From CAWEQW01 sp963811365 (lineage in GTDB: Bacteria > Actinomycetota > Actinomycetes > Propionibacteriales > Nocardioidaceae), in the NCBI GenBank assembly GCA_963811365.1, contig CAWEQW010000010.1, positions 124,001-188,000 on the forward strand: DNA of 64,000 bases, written 5' to 3'. Each line of letters opens with the position of its first letter. The first letter of the stretch is position 1. This document shows, piece after piece, positions 26,115 to 33,265 of the stretch. Below the pieces are notes generated by a model, which made no database searches, had not been told where the DNA came from, and saw only the letters and a list, made by a program, of their open reading frames with translations. A program made the position numbers and the translations under genes.

Positions 26115-26558
26115 ATGAGCGAGTCCACCCTGCGCAGGATCGACGTCACGCGGCTGGCCCGCGGCCACTACACCGCTACCAACGCCCGCGGCGCCACGCT
26201 TCGGTTCGGCGAGGCCGACGACGAGTTCTCGCCCGTCGAGCTGCTGCTGACCGCGCTCGCCGGCTGCACGGGCACCGACGTCGACTACATCACCTCGCGG
26301 CGGTCCGAGCCGAGCCGCTTCACGCTGACGATGAGGGCGGACAAGGTCCGCGACGAGCACGGCAACCGGCTGACCGGGATCGGGCTCACCGTGGACATCG
26401 ACTTCCCCGAGGGCGAGGCAGGCGACGCCGCGCGGGAGGTGCTGCCGCGGGCGCTCCAGCAGTCCCACGACCGGCTCTGCACGGTCAGCCGCACCGTCGA
26501 GCTCGGGAGCCCCGTCGCCGTACGCCTGGCCGGGGACGCCGAGCCCGAGGAGGGCTGA
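26115..26558 (+). CDS. OsmC-family protein
   Basis: The 147-residue protein matches the OsmC/Ohr fold: FSPVELLLTALAGCTGTDVDYITSRR contains the first reactive Cys, and RLCTVSRTVELG near the C-terminus contains the second. Such proteins reduce organic hydroperoxides with a Cys pair. The gene is followed after 1 bp by the GNAT gene, so they are probably co-transcribed. Confidence 0.85.
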   Translation: MSESTLRRIDVTRLARGHYTATNARGATLRFGEADDEFSPVELLLTALAGCTGTDVDYITSRRSEPSRFTLTMRADKVRDEHGNRLTGIGLTVDIDFPEGEAGDAAREVLPRALQQSHDRLCTVSRTVELGSPVAVRLAGDAEPEEG

Positions 26559-26559
26559 G

Positions 26560-27141
26560 GTGGACTTCTCCGGCTTCCGCGGCGAGACCGGCCGGCTGGG
26601 TCTGCGCCCCTACACGCTCGAGGACCTCGGCGAGTTCGCCGACCTGCACGGGCGCGAGGAGGTCGCGCGCTACCTGCCGTGGGAGACCCGCGACGAGGCG
26701 GCCTCGCGGGCCGCTCTGCAGCGGCACCAGGACCTGAGCCTGGACAAGGACGGCGACGGCGTCACGCTCGCCGGGTTCGACGAGCAGACCGGTCGGCTGG
26801 TGGGGGAGTACGTGATCTTCCTGCGGTCGGTGCAGCATCGCGGCGGCGAGATCGGCTACGTCGTGCATCCCGACTTCCAGCGTCAGGGGTACGCCACCGA
26901 GGGGTCGCGGGCGCTGCTCCACCTCGCCTTCGACGCGATGGGCATGCACCGGGTGACCGCCCGCATCGACGCGCGCAACCACGGCTCCGCCGCCGTGCTG
27001 CGCCGGATCGGCATGCGTCACGAGGCCCGCCTGGTGGAGAACGAGTGGTTCAAGGGGGAGTGGACCGACGAGGACGACTTCGCGATCCTGCGCCGGGAGT
27101 GGTCGCCGGAGGAGCCGCCGATGAGCTGGCACACAGCCTGA
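26560..27141 (+). CDS. GNAT N-acetyltransferase, RimJ/RimL-like
   Basis: The 193-residue protein starts at GTG 26560, 1 bp after the osmC stop. LRPYTLEDLGEFADLHG, then GEIGYVVHPDFQRQGYATEGSRALL (the acetyl-CoA binding loop RxxGxA type), then RIDARNHGSAAVLRRIGM are typical of the RimJ/RimL branch, which acetylates protein N-termini or amines. The substrate is unknown. Confidence 0.87.
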   Translation: MDFSGFRGETGRLGLRPYTLEDLGEFADLHGREEVARYLPWETRDEAASRAALQRHQDLSLDKDGDGVTLAGFDEQTGRLVGEYVIFLRSVQHRGGEIGYVVHPDFQRQGYATEGSRALLHLAFDAMGMHRVTARIDARNHGSAAVLRRIGMRHEARLVENEWFKGEWTDEDDFAILRREWSPEEPPMSWHTA

Positions 27142-27145
27142 GGGA

Positions 27146-27171
27146 GTTTTCGTCCGCGGGGCCTCGGGTAC
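27146..27171 (+). promoter_or_regulatory. SigB/SigF-type stress promoter of dps
   Basis: GTTTTC at 27146-27151 and GGGTAC at 27166-27171 are separated by 14 bp (GTTT to GGGTA is 16 bp). This fits the actinobacterial SigB/SigF consensus GTTT-N15-17-GGGTA. The predicted start is only about 2-5 bp from the dps ATG at 27181, so the mRNA would be leaderless. Confidence 0.65.
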
Positions 27172-27180
27172 GGCTTCCGC

Positions 27181-27747
27181 ATGCCTTCGAACACGCACCT
27201 CCACTACACGGTTCCCGGCATGAGCGAGTCCGACGCGCTGCGCGTCGTCGACCTGCTCCAGTCGCGGCTGCACGCCCTCAACGACCTGCACCTGACGCTC
27301 AAGCACGTGCACTGGAACGTCGTGGGCCCGCACTTCATCGCGGTCCACGAGATGCTCGACCCGCAGGTCGAGGCCGTGCGCGCGATGGCTGACGACGTCG
27401 CCGAGCGGATCGCCACCCTGGGCGGCTCGCCCACGGGGACGCCGGGCTCGATCGTGCGCGAGCGGGACTGGGACGACTACAGCATCGGCCGGGCCGGGAC
27501 CCAGGAGCACCTCGGCGCCCTTGACCTCGTCTACCGGGGCGTGGTGGGCACCTACCGCGCGAGCATCGAGGAGCTGGACAGGCTCGACCTGGTCACCCAG
27601 GACATGCTGATCGGCCAGACCGAGCGGCTCGAGCTGTTCCACTGGTTCGTGCGGGCACACCTCGAGGACCAGGGCGGCCGGCTGGCCACCGAGACCGCGT
27701 ACTCCGAGCAGCAGGCCGCCGACGCCGCGAGCGGCACCGGCCACTGA
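27181..27747 (+). CDS. dps: Dps-family DNA-binding ferritin
   Basis: The 188-residue four-helix protein has the Dps ferroxidase residues in HVHWNVVGPHFIAVHEMLDPQVEAV and DDVAERIATLGGSP. The C-terminal tail (SEQQAADAASGTGH) is short. Dps oxidises iron and condenses DNA under starvation or stress. There is no ribosome site in front of ATG 27181, which agrees with a leaderless mRNA from the adjacent stress promoter. Confidence 0.92.
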   Translation: MPSNTHLHYTVPGMSESDALRVVDLLQSRLHALNDLHLTLKHVHWNVVGPHFIAVHEMLDPQVEAVRAMADDVAERIATLGGSPTGTPGSIVRERDWDDYSIGRAGTQEHLGALDLVYRGVVGTYRASIEELDRLDLVTQDMLIGQTERLELFHWFVRAHLEDQGGRLATETAYSEQQAADAASGTGH

Positions 27748-27753
27748 GCAGGC

Positions 27754-28407
27754 TCAGGCACCCCGCAGCGCGGCGATCTGGAGCAGCCTGACCGCCGTGT
27801 TGCGGCAGCCCATCGTCTGGTGGGCCACGAACAAGGCGTGCGTCTCGTTCGGCGGGTAGATCCGGAACCCGTCCGCCGCGGCCGGCTTGCACCGGTGAGG
27901 GGGGTAGTTCTCGGCGGTGCCGACCCCGAGCGTCGCCGACGCCGTGCGCCCGGGCGCGAGGGTGACTGCCCGCACCGACTGCTGCTTGCGGTCGGCCGGC
28001 GCCCCGATCTGCGTGCCGTTGTGGTTGCCGACGAGCGACACGCCGGGGTAGCCGCCCGTGTGGCAGGTCGCGCTCCCGGTGTTGGTGAGCCTGAGCCGGT
28101 AGTACGTCGTACCGGCCGCTCCTCCGCCGCTGGACAGGGAGGCCTCGAGGTGGGCGGACGTGCACAGCGGCGTCGCCGGCGCCGAGTGTGACGGGGTCGC
28201 GGACATCGACGGGCTCATCGAGGGGGAGACCGCCGCGGAGGAGGTCTGGGAGGCCGTCGGGGGCTGCGAGGGCGAGGACGTCGAGGCGGAGGGTCTCGGG
28301 CTCCTCGTAGGAGCGCCGGCCGACGGCGTGGAGCTGTTCGTGCAGCCGCTCAGCGCGACGGCCAGCAGGGCGAGTCCGGCGACGCCGGCACGGGAAAGTG
28401 GGTGCAT
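27754..28407 (-). CDS. DUF4232-containing lipoprotein
   Basis: ATG 28405-28407, behind AGGAG on the minus strand, gives a 217-residue protein. The signal ends in the lipobox LSGC (Cys22). A Ser/Pro/Thr-rich spacer (about 23-75) precedes a DUF4232 domain: LCTSAHLEASLSS, YRLRLTNTGSATCHTGGYPGVSLV and the closing NTAVRLLQI. Such lipoproteins are common in actinobacteria and of unknown function. It is convergent with dps. Confidence 0.78.
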   Translation of the reverse strand: MHPLSRAGVAGLALLAVALSGCTNSSTPSAGAPTRSPRPSASTSSPSQPPTASQTSSAAVSPSMSPSMSATPSHSAPATPLCTSAHLEASLSSGGGAAGTTYYRLRLTNTGSATCHTGGYPGVSLVGNHNGTQIGAPADRKQQSVRAVTLAPGRTASATLGVGTAENYPPHRCKPAAADGFRIYPPNETHALFVAHQTMGCRNTAVRLLQIAALRGA

Positions 28408-28495
28408 GGGCTCTCCTGTTCTCCTCCAGCATGACGGCACGGAGCCCGCAGACGTTGCATCTGCTCGTGCAGCGCGTCGCGGGCGAGCCGAACGG

Positions 28496-29560
28496 TCAGC
28501 GGTTGGCGCCGCGGGCGGCGACGCGCCAGGTGCCGACCAGGGCCCCGTCGCGGACGACGGTGAGGGTGTCGGCGAGGTTCACCGCGTTGCAGGCGTGGTT
28601 GGGTACGACGCGCAGGGTGCTGCCGAGCTGGGGGAGCGGACCCCTCAGCCCGTCGACGACGGCGTGGTGCTCCGACAGCTGCACCAGCCGGGCATCGGGG
28701 TGGTCGAGCAGCCGGCCGTACCCGCTGGCCCAGGTCGCCCGGTCCGCACCGAGCGCCTTGCTGCCGGAGTCCAGGACCACGTTCCCGCCGGCGTGGCTGA
28801 CCACCGTGGCCAGGCAGGTCAGGGCGATGTCGGACGGCTTTGTCGTGTCGAGCTCCCACTGCTGGGCGTCGCCGAACACGTACACCCCGGGGCGCATCTC
28901 GGTGAGCGCGTCGGCGTGCGTCGCCGACGCGCTCGGCGTCGAGCCCCCGCTGAGCACGTCGGCGCGGATCCCCTGCTCCTGCAGGGAGGCTCGGGCGGCC
29001 GTCAGCGCGTGCGCCTCGTCGTCGGCCGCGGTGCGCCGGGTCGCGGGGGAGTAGCTGTGACCGGGGAACGTGAAGGCGCCCAGCACGTCGAGCCCGGTGT
29101 GCTGGGCCTCGCTGCCGAGCAGCCCCGCCTCGACCGGTGCGACACCGCTGCGGTGCTGGCCGCTGTCAACCTCGACGAGCACGCCCACCCGGTCCCGGAC
29201 CGGACCGAGCTGGGCCGCCAGGGCGCGGGCACCCTCCGGCGAGTCGATGCCGATCCGGAGCCGGGCCGTCTCGGTCAGCCGCCGGAGACGCTCACCGATC
29301 GCGGGGGAGGCCCAGATCGGGTATCCGATGAACAGGTCGTCGAAGCCGGCCTCCGCGAAGACCTCCGCCTCGCCGACGGTCGCGACCGTGAGGCCGGCGG
29401 CACCGGCGTCGCGCTGGAGCCGCGCGATCTCCACGCACTTGTGGGTCTTCGCGTGCGGCCGCAGCGCCAGCCCGCGCCGGCCGGCGAGCGACGCCATCGC
29501 GCGGACGTTCGCCTCGAGCCGGTCGAGGTCGACGAGCAGGCACGGTGTCGCGAGAGGCAT
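28496..29560 (-). CDS. D-threonine aldolase / DSD1-family PLP enzyme
   Basis: The 354-residue fold-type III PLP protein starts TPCLLVDLDRLEANVRAMA. The Schiff-base Lys lies in LRPHAKTHKCVEIA, and the C-terminal metal-binding His/Cys pair is in VPNHACNAVNLAD. Family members cleave D-threonine or D-3-hydroxyaspartate, or dehydrate D-serine. The precise substrate cannot be told from sequence. It is divergent from surE, with 30 bp between the starts. Confidence 0.83.
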   Translation of the reverse strand: MPLATPCLLVDLDRLEANVRAMASLAGRRGLALRPHAKTHKCVEIARLQRDAGAAGLTVATVGEAEVFAEAGFDDLFIGYPIWASPAIGERLRRLTETARLRIGIDSPEGARALAAQLGPVRDRVGVLVEVDSGQHRSGVAPVEAGLLGSEAQHTGLDVLGAFTFPGHSYSPATRRTAADDEAHALTAARASLQEQGIRADVLSGGSTPSASATHADALTEMRPGVYVFGDAQQWELDTTKPSDIALTCLATVVSHAGGNVVLDSGSKALGADRATWASGYGRLLDHPDARLVQLSEHHAVVDGLRGPLPQLGSTLRVVPNHACNAVNLADTLTVVRDGALVGTWRVAARGANR

Positions 29561-29590
29561 GACGTCAACCTAGTGGGAGAGGATCTGGTC

Positions 29591-30343
29591 GTGAGAGTGC
29601 TGGTGACCAACGACGACGGCATCGACAGCGCGGGGCTGCGCGCCCTCGCACGCGTGGCGGTGCGGGCGGGCCTGGACGTGCTGGTCGCCGCGCCCGACCG
29701 GGAGCGCAGCGGCAGCAGCGCCTCGCTGGTGGCCACCTCGCCGGACGGTCGGCTGCTGTTCCGCGAGCAGGCCATCCCGGGGCTGGACGGGATCCCGGCC
29801 ATCGGGGTGGAGGCGACACCCGCCTTCATCGCCTGGGCAGGCGTACGTGGCGCCTTCGGGGAGCCTCCGAACGTCGTACTGTCGGGCATCAACCGCGGCC
29901 CGAACACCGGGCACGCCGTGCTGCACTCCGGAACCGTGGGGGCTGCGATGACCGCCGCCGCGCACGGGGTGCCGGCCCTGGCGGTGTCGGTGACCGACCA
30001 GGACCCGCAGCACTGGGACACCGCCTCGGGCGTGGCGGGCCGGGTCCTCGACTGGCTCCTGTCGCGGCGGGGGACCGAGGCCGTGGTGCTCAACGTGAAC
30101 GTCCCCGACGTGCCTGCGGACGAGCTGCGCGGGATCGCCCGGGCGCCTCTGGCCAGCTTCGGGGCGGTCCAGGCCGACGTCGGCGCGTCAGGCGAGGGGT
30201 TCGTGACGCTGACGTTCAGCGAGATAGACCCGCGCAGCGAGCCGGACACCGATGCCGCGCTCCAGCTGGCGGGCTGGGCCACCGTGACCCCGCTGTCCCC
30301 GCCGCGTCCCGTCGACGGCTTCGGCCTCGACGGGCTGGCCTAG
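29591..30343 (+). CDS. surE: 5'-nucleotidase SurE
   Basis: The 250-residue protein starts at GTG 29591 with RVLVTNDDGIDSAGLRAL, the SurE metal-binding motif. PDRERSGSSAS, SGINRGPNTGHAVLHSGTVGAAM and ALNVNVPD-like segments complete the family pattern. SurE dephosphorylates nucleoside monophosphates and related phosphoesters. Its 3' end is convergent with mraY, with 30 bp between. Confidence 0.92.
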   Translation: MRVLVTNDDGIDSAGLRALARVAVRAGLDVLVAAPDRERSGSSASLVATSPDGRLLFREQAIPGLDGIPAIGVEATPAFIAWAGVRGAFGEPPNVVLSGINRGPNTGHAVLHSGTVGAAMTAAAHGVPALAVSVTDQDPQHWDTASGVAGRVLDWLLSRRGTEAVVLNVNVPDVPADELRGIARAPLASFGAVQADVGASGEGFVTLTFSEIDPRSEPDTDAALQLAGWATVTPLSPPRPVDGFGLDGLA

Positions 30344-30373
30344 GAGTCGAGCGGCCGTCGCGCCGTCCGGGGT

Positions 30374-31459
30374 TCAGGCCAGCCAAGCGGCATAGAAGAG
30401 CCCGAGCCCGGCCGCGACGAAGATCCCCGCGACGATCCAGAAGCGGATGACCACGGTGACCTCGTCCCATCCCAGGTGCTCGAAGTGGTGGTGGATCGGA
30501 GTGATCCGGAAGATGCGACGCCCCGTGCCCGTGAGCCGCCTGGTGAGCTTGAAGTAGCTCATCTGGAGGAGCACGGACATCGTCTCGAGGACGAACAGTC
30601 CGGCGATGACGGCCATCAGGAGCTCGGTGCGGGACATGATCGCCAGCCCGGCCAGCGCGCCCCCGATGGCCAGGGAGCCGACATCGCCCATGATGATCCG
30701 GGCGGGCTTGGCGTTCCACCAGAGGAAGCCGAAGCACGCTGCCGCGACGGCGGCGGAGAACACCGCGAGGTCGAGAGGATCGCGCACGTGGTAGCACTGC
30801 GACTGCACCACCGTCGGCCGGGAGGAGCCGCACAGCTGGTTGTTCTGCCAGATGTTCACGATGGTGTAGGCGCCGAAGATCAATGTCGAGGCGCCGGCGA
30901 GCAGCCCGTCGGCGCCGTCTGTGAGGTTGGCGGCGTTGGACGTCGCGGTGACGATGAGCCAGATCAGGAGCAGCGCCACGATCGCGGGCAGCTCGATCCC
31001 CAGGTCATGGGTGGTGGAGATGTCCTGCGACGCCGGCCTGACTCCTCGCTCGTCGGCGAAGAAGTTGGCAGCCAGGACGCCGAAGCCGAGCGCGATCAGC
31101 GTCTGACCGGCCATCTTGGCCCGACTCGTCAGGCCAGCGTTGTTCTGGGTGTAGACCTTGATGAAGTCGTCGAGGAACCCCACCACCCCACAGCCGAGGA
31201 ACAGCAGCAGCACGAGCAGGGCACTGGCACTCGGCCATCCGCCCGTGAGGGGCGTTGCCGCCAGGTAGGCGGCCGTGGCGCTGAGCAGAATCACGAGTCC
31301 GCCCATGGTCGGCGTGCCCCGCTTGACGTGGTGCGTGGTCGGTCCGTCGTCCCTGATCGGCTGGCCGAGGCCGTGCCGGGTGAGCCATCCGATGGCGAAC
31401 CGGGTCCCCAGCAGAGAGCAGACCAGAGCCAGCCCGCCGCTCAGGAGCACTGCCCGCAT
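30374..31459 (-). CDS. mraY: Phospho-N-acetylmuramoyl-pentapeptide transferase (MraY), outside a dcw cluster
   Basis: The 361-residue, ten-helix protein transfers phospho-MurNAc-pentapeptide to undecaprenyl phosphate (lipid I). All diagnostic motifs are intact: HHVKRGTPTMGG, GFLDDFIKV, NLTDGADGL, MGDVGSLAIGG and PIHHHFEHLGWDE. None of murE, murF, murD, ftsW or murG is adjacent, so this is probably a second copy. The ATG at 31459 is divergent from the trp attenuator and its trpS. A resistance copy for MraY-targeting nucleoside antibiotics is a possibility, not shown. Confidence 0.92.
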   Translation of the reverse strand: MRAVLLSGGLALVCSLLGTRFAIGWLTRHGLGQPIRDDGPTTHHVKRGTPTMGGLVILLSATAAYLAATPLTGGWPSASALLVLLLFLGCGVVGFLDDFIKVYTQNNAGLTSRAKMAGQTLIALGFGVLAANFFADERGVRPASQDISTTHDLGIELPAIVALLLIWLIVTATSNAANLTDGADGLLAGASTLIFGAYTIVNIWQNNQLCGSSRPTVVQSQCYHVRDPLDLAVFSAAVAAACFGFLWWNAKPARIIMGDVGSLAIGGALAGLAIMSRTELLMAVIAGLFVLETMSVLLQMSYFKLTRRLTGTGRRIFRITPIHHHFEHLGWDEVTVVIRFWIVAGIFVAAGLGLFYAAWLA

Positions 31460-31618
31460 GAAGTCCGGCCCCCTCGGCCATTCGGATGGTCGATCCCTTC
31501 CAGGCAAGAGGGAGTCGTCTCGCCGCCATTGTGGCGCAGGAGGATGGGCGAGGCGGTCACGGCTCACCGGCTCCGGGCGACGGGAGAGCAGGAGAGGGGC
31601 GCTGGAGCTCGACAAGTT

Positions 31619-31629
31619 GACATAATGTC
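31619..31629. promoter_or_regulatory. Palindrome GACATAATGTC in the mraY-trpS divergent region
   Basis: A perfect 11-bp palindrome overlaps a TTGACA hexamer (31617-31622) between the divergent mraY and trpS transcripts. It may be an operator for either gene. No matching regulator is known to me. Confidence 0.4.
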
Positions 31630-31667
31630 GCTTATCGGCGGTAAGGCTCCGGCGGTCCTGGCGTGGC

Positions 31668-31673
31668 TATACT
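31668..31673 (+). promoter_or_regulatory. -10 element TATACT of the trpS leader
   Basis: TATACT ends 7 bp before the GTG of the Trp leader peptide, so transcription should start at or next to that codon. The leader peptide would then be read from a leaderless transcript. The -35 region is poor, which is common in actinobacteria. Confidence 0.6.
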
Positions 31674-31680
31674 CCCTCTC

Positions 31681-31722
31681 GTGACGACCCGGACCGCGCA
31701 GTGGTGGTGGCCGACCGAGTAG
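31681..31722 (+). CDS. Trp leader peptide (13 aa) of the trpS attenuator
   Basis: The short frame GTG-...-TAG encodes MTTRTAQWWWPTE, with three consecutive Trp codons at 31702-31710. Its only expected job is to report the charged tRNA-Trp level by ribosome stalling. The TGG run lies at the start of the first stem of the attenuator, where a stalled ribosome would mask it. Confidence 0.85.
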   Translation: MTTRTAQWWWPTE

Positions 31723-31769
31723 GCGGCCACCGATCGTCACGACCCATCGAGCCGCCTTCGGGCGGCTCG
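31706..31769 (+). promoter_or_regulatory. Transcription attenuator of trpS (alternative hairpins)
   Basis: Stem 1:2 pairs GGTGGCC (31706-31712) with GGCCACC (31725-31731). Antiterminator 2:3 pairs GGCGGC (31722-31727) with GCCGCC (31751-31756). Terminator 3:4 pairs CGAGCCGCC (31748-31756) with GGCGGCTCG (31761-31769) around a TTCG tetraloop. Stalling at the Trp codons frees segment 2 to form 2:3 and lets transcription reach trpS. Confidence 0.82.
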
Positions 31770-31825
31770 AGTGCTGTGCGAGGCAGTCTCGGGTGCGCCT
31801 GAGGGCTGAACCCACAGGAGCAAGC

Positions 31826-32886
31826 ATGACCACCACTGTCGATGCCGCGATCGAGCGCAGCCGCGCGATGGCGGCGTCCATCGAGCACGACCCGGGAGCA
31901 CATCGGATGCTCACCGGCGACCGGCCCACAGGTGACCTGCACGTCGGTCACTATCTGAGCAGCCTGCGCAGCCGCGTCGCCCTTCAGGAGCGCGGTGTCG
32001 GATCGTTCGTGCTGATTGCCGACTACCAGGTCATCACCGACCGCGACTCCGGTCGGCGAGATCAAGGAGAACACGCTGTCGCTGCTCGCCGACTATCTCG
32101 CCGCGGGGATCGACCCGGACCGGTCGACGATCTTCGCGCACTCGGCGGTGCCGGCAGCTCAACCAGCTGATGCTGCCGTTCCTCAGCCTGGTGACGCAGT
32201 CCGAGCTGCAGCGCAACCCGACCGTCAAGGACGAGCTGAAAGCCAGCCGCCGGCCGCTGTCGGGGCTTCTGCTCACCTATCCGGTGCACCAGGCCGCCGA
32301 CATCCTCTTCTGCAAGGCGGATGTCGTGCCGGTGGGCAGGGACCAGCTGCCCCACGTCGAGCAGACCCGGGTCGTGGCTCGACGTTTCAACGCCCGCTAC
32401 GCGGACGGCGCGCAGGTGTTCCCCGAGCCGACCGCGCTGGTCAACGACCAGCAGCTCATCCTCGGCGTCGACGGGCAGAAGATGTCCAAGAGCCGCGGGC
32501 AACGTCATCCGACTCGGCGCCAACCGACGACGAGACCGCCGACGCTCGTCCGAGCGGCGCGGACGGACTCCGAGGCAGACGATCACCTACGAGCCCGAGC
32601 GTCGGCCGGAGGTGGCGAACCTCCTCAACATCGCCTCCGGCTTCACGGGCACTGCGCCCGAGGACCCTCGCGCGAGGCCCTCGGCCGCAGCGGCGGCAGG
32701 GCCTCAAGAGGCTCGTGGTCGACGCTGTCAATGAGGGGCTGCGTGTGCATCGCGAGCGGCGCTCCACCTTCGCCGAGGACCGCTCGCAGCTGCTCGAGAT
32801 CCTGCGGGCCGGCAACGCAAGGCCGAGGCGGCTTCGCCGAGCAGAGCCTGGCCGAGGTCCGCCGAGCCATGTCGATGGACTACTGA
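31826..32886 (+). pseudogene. trpS: Tryptophanyl-tRNA synthetase, attenuator-controlled type, multiply frameshifted
   Basis: ATG 31826 follows AGGAG (31816-31820). The class I motifs PTGDLHVGHY (HIGH-like) and KMSKSRG are present, and the pieces together cover a full TrpRS of about 350 residues ending EVRRAMSMDY. Conserved sequence hops between three frames about nine times, e.g. near 32048, 32160, 32500, 32515, 32577, 32665 and 32820, usually by one extra C or G. Each shift can be undone by one base and conserved sequence resumes, so sequence error is more likely than decay. In Streptomyces, a Trp-attenuated trpS is the auxiliary, indolmycin-resistant enzyme. Confidence 0.82.
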
Positions 32887-32898
32887 GCGCCGGGCCGG

Positions 32899-33153
32899 CT
32901 AGGACGCGCCCTGGCCCCGACCGGTCTGTGCCTGAAGCCGCTCGATGTGCTCCGAGGCCTCCGCCTTGGTCAGGTCCGCCTTCAGCGTCTCGCCCGCGTC
33001 GCGCGCCAGCGTGTCGAGGTAGCTGCGCTGCGCGCCGGTCATCGGCTCGTCGCCGGTGACCCACTGCTCCGGGTCCTTCTGGGCCTGGTTCCCGGCCTCC
33101 CCCGTCGCGCCCAGCAGCTCGGGTTCTGTCGAATGCGTGTTCGATTCGCTCAT
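32899..33153 (-). CDS. DUF3072 family protein, 84 aa
   Basis: The small soluble protein matches the DUF3072 pattern: KDPEQWVTGDEPMTGAQRSYLDTLARDAG, followed by a helical tail with KADLTKAEASEHIERLQAQTG. Members are common in actinobacteria and of unknown function. The reading frame is intact even though the adjacent trpS is not. It is divergent from the BNR-repeat protein gene, with 112 bp between. Confidence 0.82.
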   Translation of the reverse strand: MSESNTHSTEPELLGATGEAGNQAQKDPEQWVTGDEPMTGAQRSYLDTLARDAGETLKADLTKAEASEHIERLQAQTGRGQGAS

Positions 33154-33265
33154 GGGCGTCGGTTACCCGATGGGCGCCCGGTCAAACCGCAGGATGTGGC
33201 TCGATCGGCCCATGGTCCCCGGCGCGGCCGGGTCCTAGGCTCGCGCTCAGAGCCCTGGAGGTGGC

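Noticed and set aside
27744..27757. CTGAGC/GCTCAG repeat between dps and the DUF4232 gene as a terminator
   Set aside because: The arms leave only a 5-bp stem with a 4-base loop, too weak to call.
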